Below, piece after piece: positions 12,925 through 13,096 of a stretch of 13,096 nt of DNA. Position 1 is the stretch's first letter; each line of letters opens with the position of its first letter. Made by a program: the position numbers and the translations under genes. The DNA is taken from NCBI GenBank assembly GCA_031411575.1, contig JANOBJ010000124.1, positions 1-13,096 on the forward strand. The letters run 5' to 3'. Source of the DNA: JANOBJ01 sp031411575 (GTDB lineage Bacteria; Pseudomonadota; Gammaproteobacteria; Burkholderiales; Burkholderiaceae_C). The notes beneath the pieces were generated by a model. The model made no database searches. It had not been told where the DNA came from and saw nothing but the letters and a program-made list of their open reading frames with translations.

Positions 12925-13096
12925 TCAACCGTACAGCAGCCGCGCGGGCCACATGATGATCTGGGGGAACAGCACCATCAGGAACATCACCGCGAACTGC
13001 ACGATCATGAACGGCATCACGCCGCGCGTCACGTCGTCCATCCGCATCTTGCCGACGCCGGCCACCACATTGAGCACCGTGCCCACCGGCGGCGTC
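12925..13096 (-). CDS. dctM: TRAP transporter large permease, DctM family (C-terminal 56 residues; 5' end outside window)
   Basis: The minus strand from 13095 to the TGA at 12925-12927 encodes 56 residues. They begin TPPVGTVLNVVAGVGKM and continue through a hydrophobic helix MIVQFAVMFLMVLFPQIIMW to a short tail. TPPVG followed by V.G.(G)K and a last helix ending in FP.I is the characteristic C-terminus of DctM-type 12-helix permeases. It would supply the ion-coupled channel for the DctP protein encoded 96 nt downstream. The small permease DctQ and the rest of DctM must lie to the right of the window, if present. Confidence 0.88.
   Translation of the reverse strand, partial: TPPVGTVLNVVAGVGKMRMDDVTRGVMPFMIVQFAVMFLMVLFPQIIMWPARLLYG

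Overview
The window is high-GC bacterial DNA. Gene content, codon style and two copies of a GCTAT...ATAGC-type intergenic repeat suggest a beta-proteobacterium of the order Burkholderiales, probably Comamonadaceae. That placement is an inference from gene style, since there is no rRNA or other phylogenetic marker. The region reads as a catabolic locus for quinate/shikimate-type hydroaromatic acids that feed into protocatechuate.

Layout. (1) 1-351, minus: N-terminal part of an IclR-family regulator of the PcaR/PobR type. (2) 352-531: divergent control region with repeated operator-like motifs. (3) 532-9278, plus: a tightly packed probable operon made of an AroE-like dehydrogenase, a complete branched-chain-type (Liv/HAAT) ABC importer (binding protein, two permeases, two ATPases), an HPPD-like VOC protein, a TIM-barrel 3-dehydroshikimate dehydratase-like protein and a PcaB-like cycloisomerase. 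(4) 9389-10267, plus: an alpha/beta hydrolase bracketed by two related intergenic repeats and closed by an intrinsic terminator. (5) 13096-10391, minus and convergent: end of a TRAP large permease (DctM), a TRAP binding protein (DctP), a type II 3-dehydroquinate dehydratase and a second AroE-like dehydrogenase.

How the parts may work together (inference). Two unrelated uptake systems, an ATP-driven ABC importer and an ion-driven TRAP importer, would bring in hydroaromatic acids. The two NAD-type AroE homologues would oxidise them. AroQ would convert 3-dehydroquinate to 3-dehydroshikimate, and the TIM-barrel dehydratase would aromatise 3-dehydroshikimate to protocatechuate. The PcaB-like enzyme, and possibly the hydrolase, would act after ring cleavage. 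The ring-cleavage dioxygenase (pcaGH), pcaC and the CoA steps are not in the window.

Most notable points: the two domains that Pseudomonas QuiC1 carries as one fusion are here two adjacent genes in swapped order; the HPPD-like partner has lost one metal-ligand histidine and its C-terminal tail; both AroE homologues lack the Ser-x-Ser pair that holds shikimate; the PcaB-like protein has altered signature loops; and the 123-nt gap between binding protein and first permease is packed with interlocking perfect inverted repeats. No gene-free stretch exceeds 300 bases (the longest is the 180-bp control region). I saw no tRNA, rRNA, CRISPR array, transposase or phage gene.
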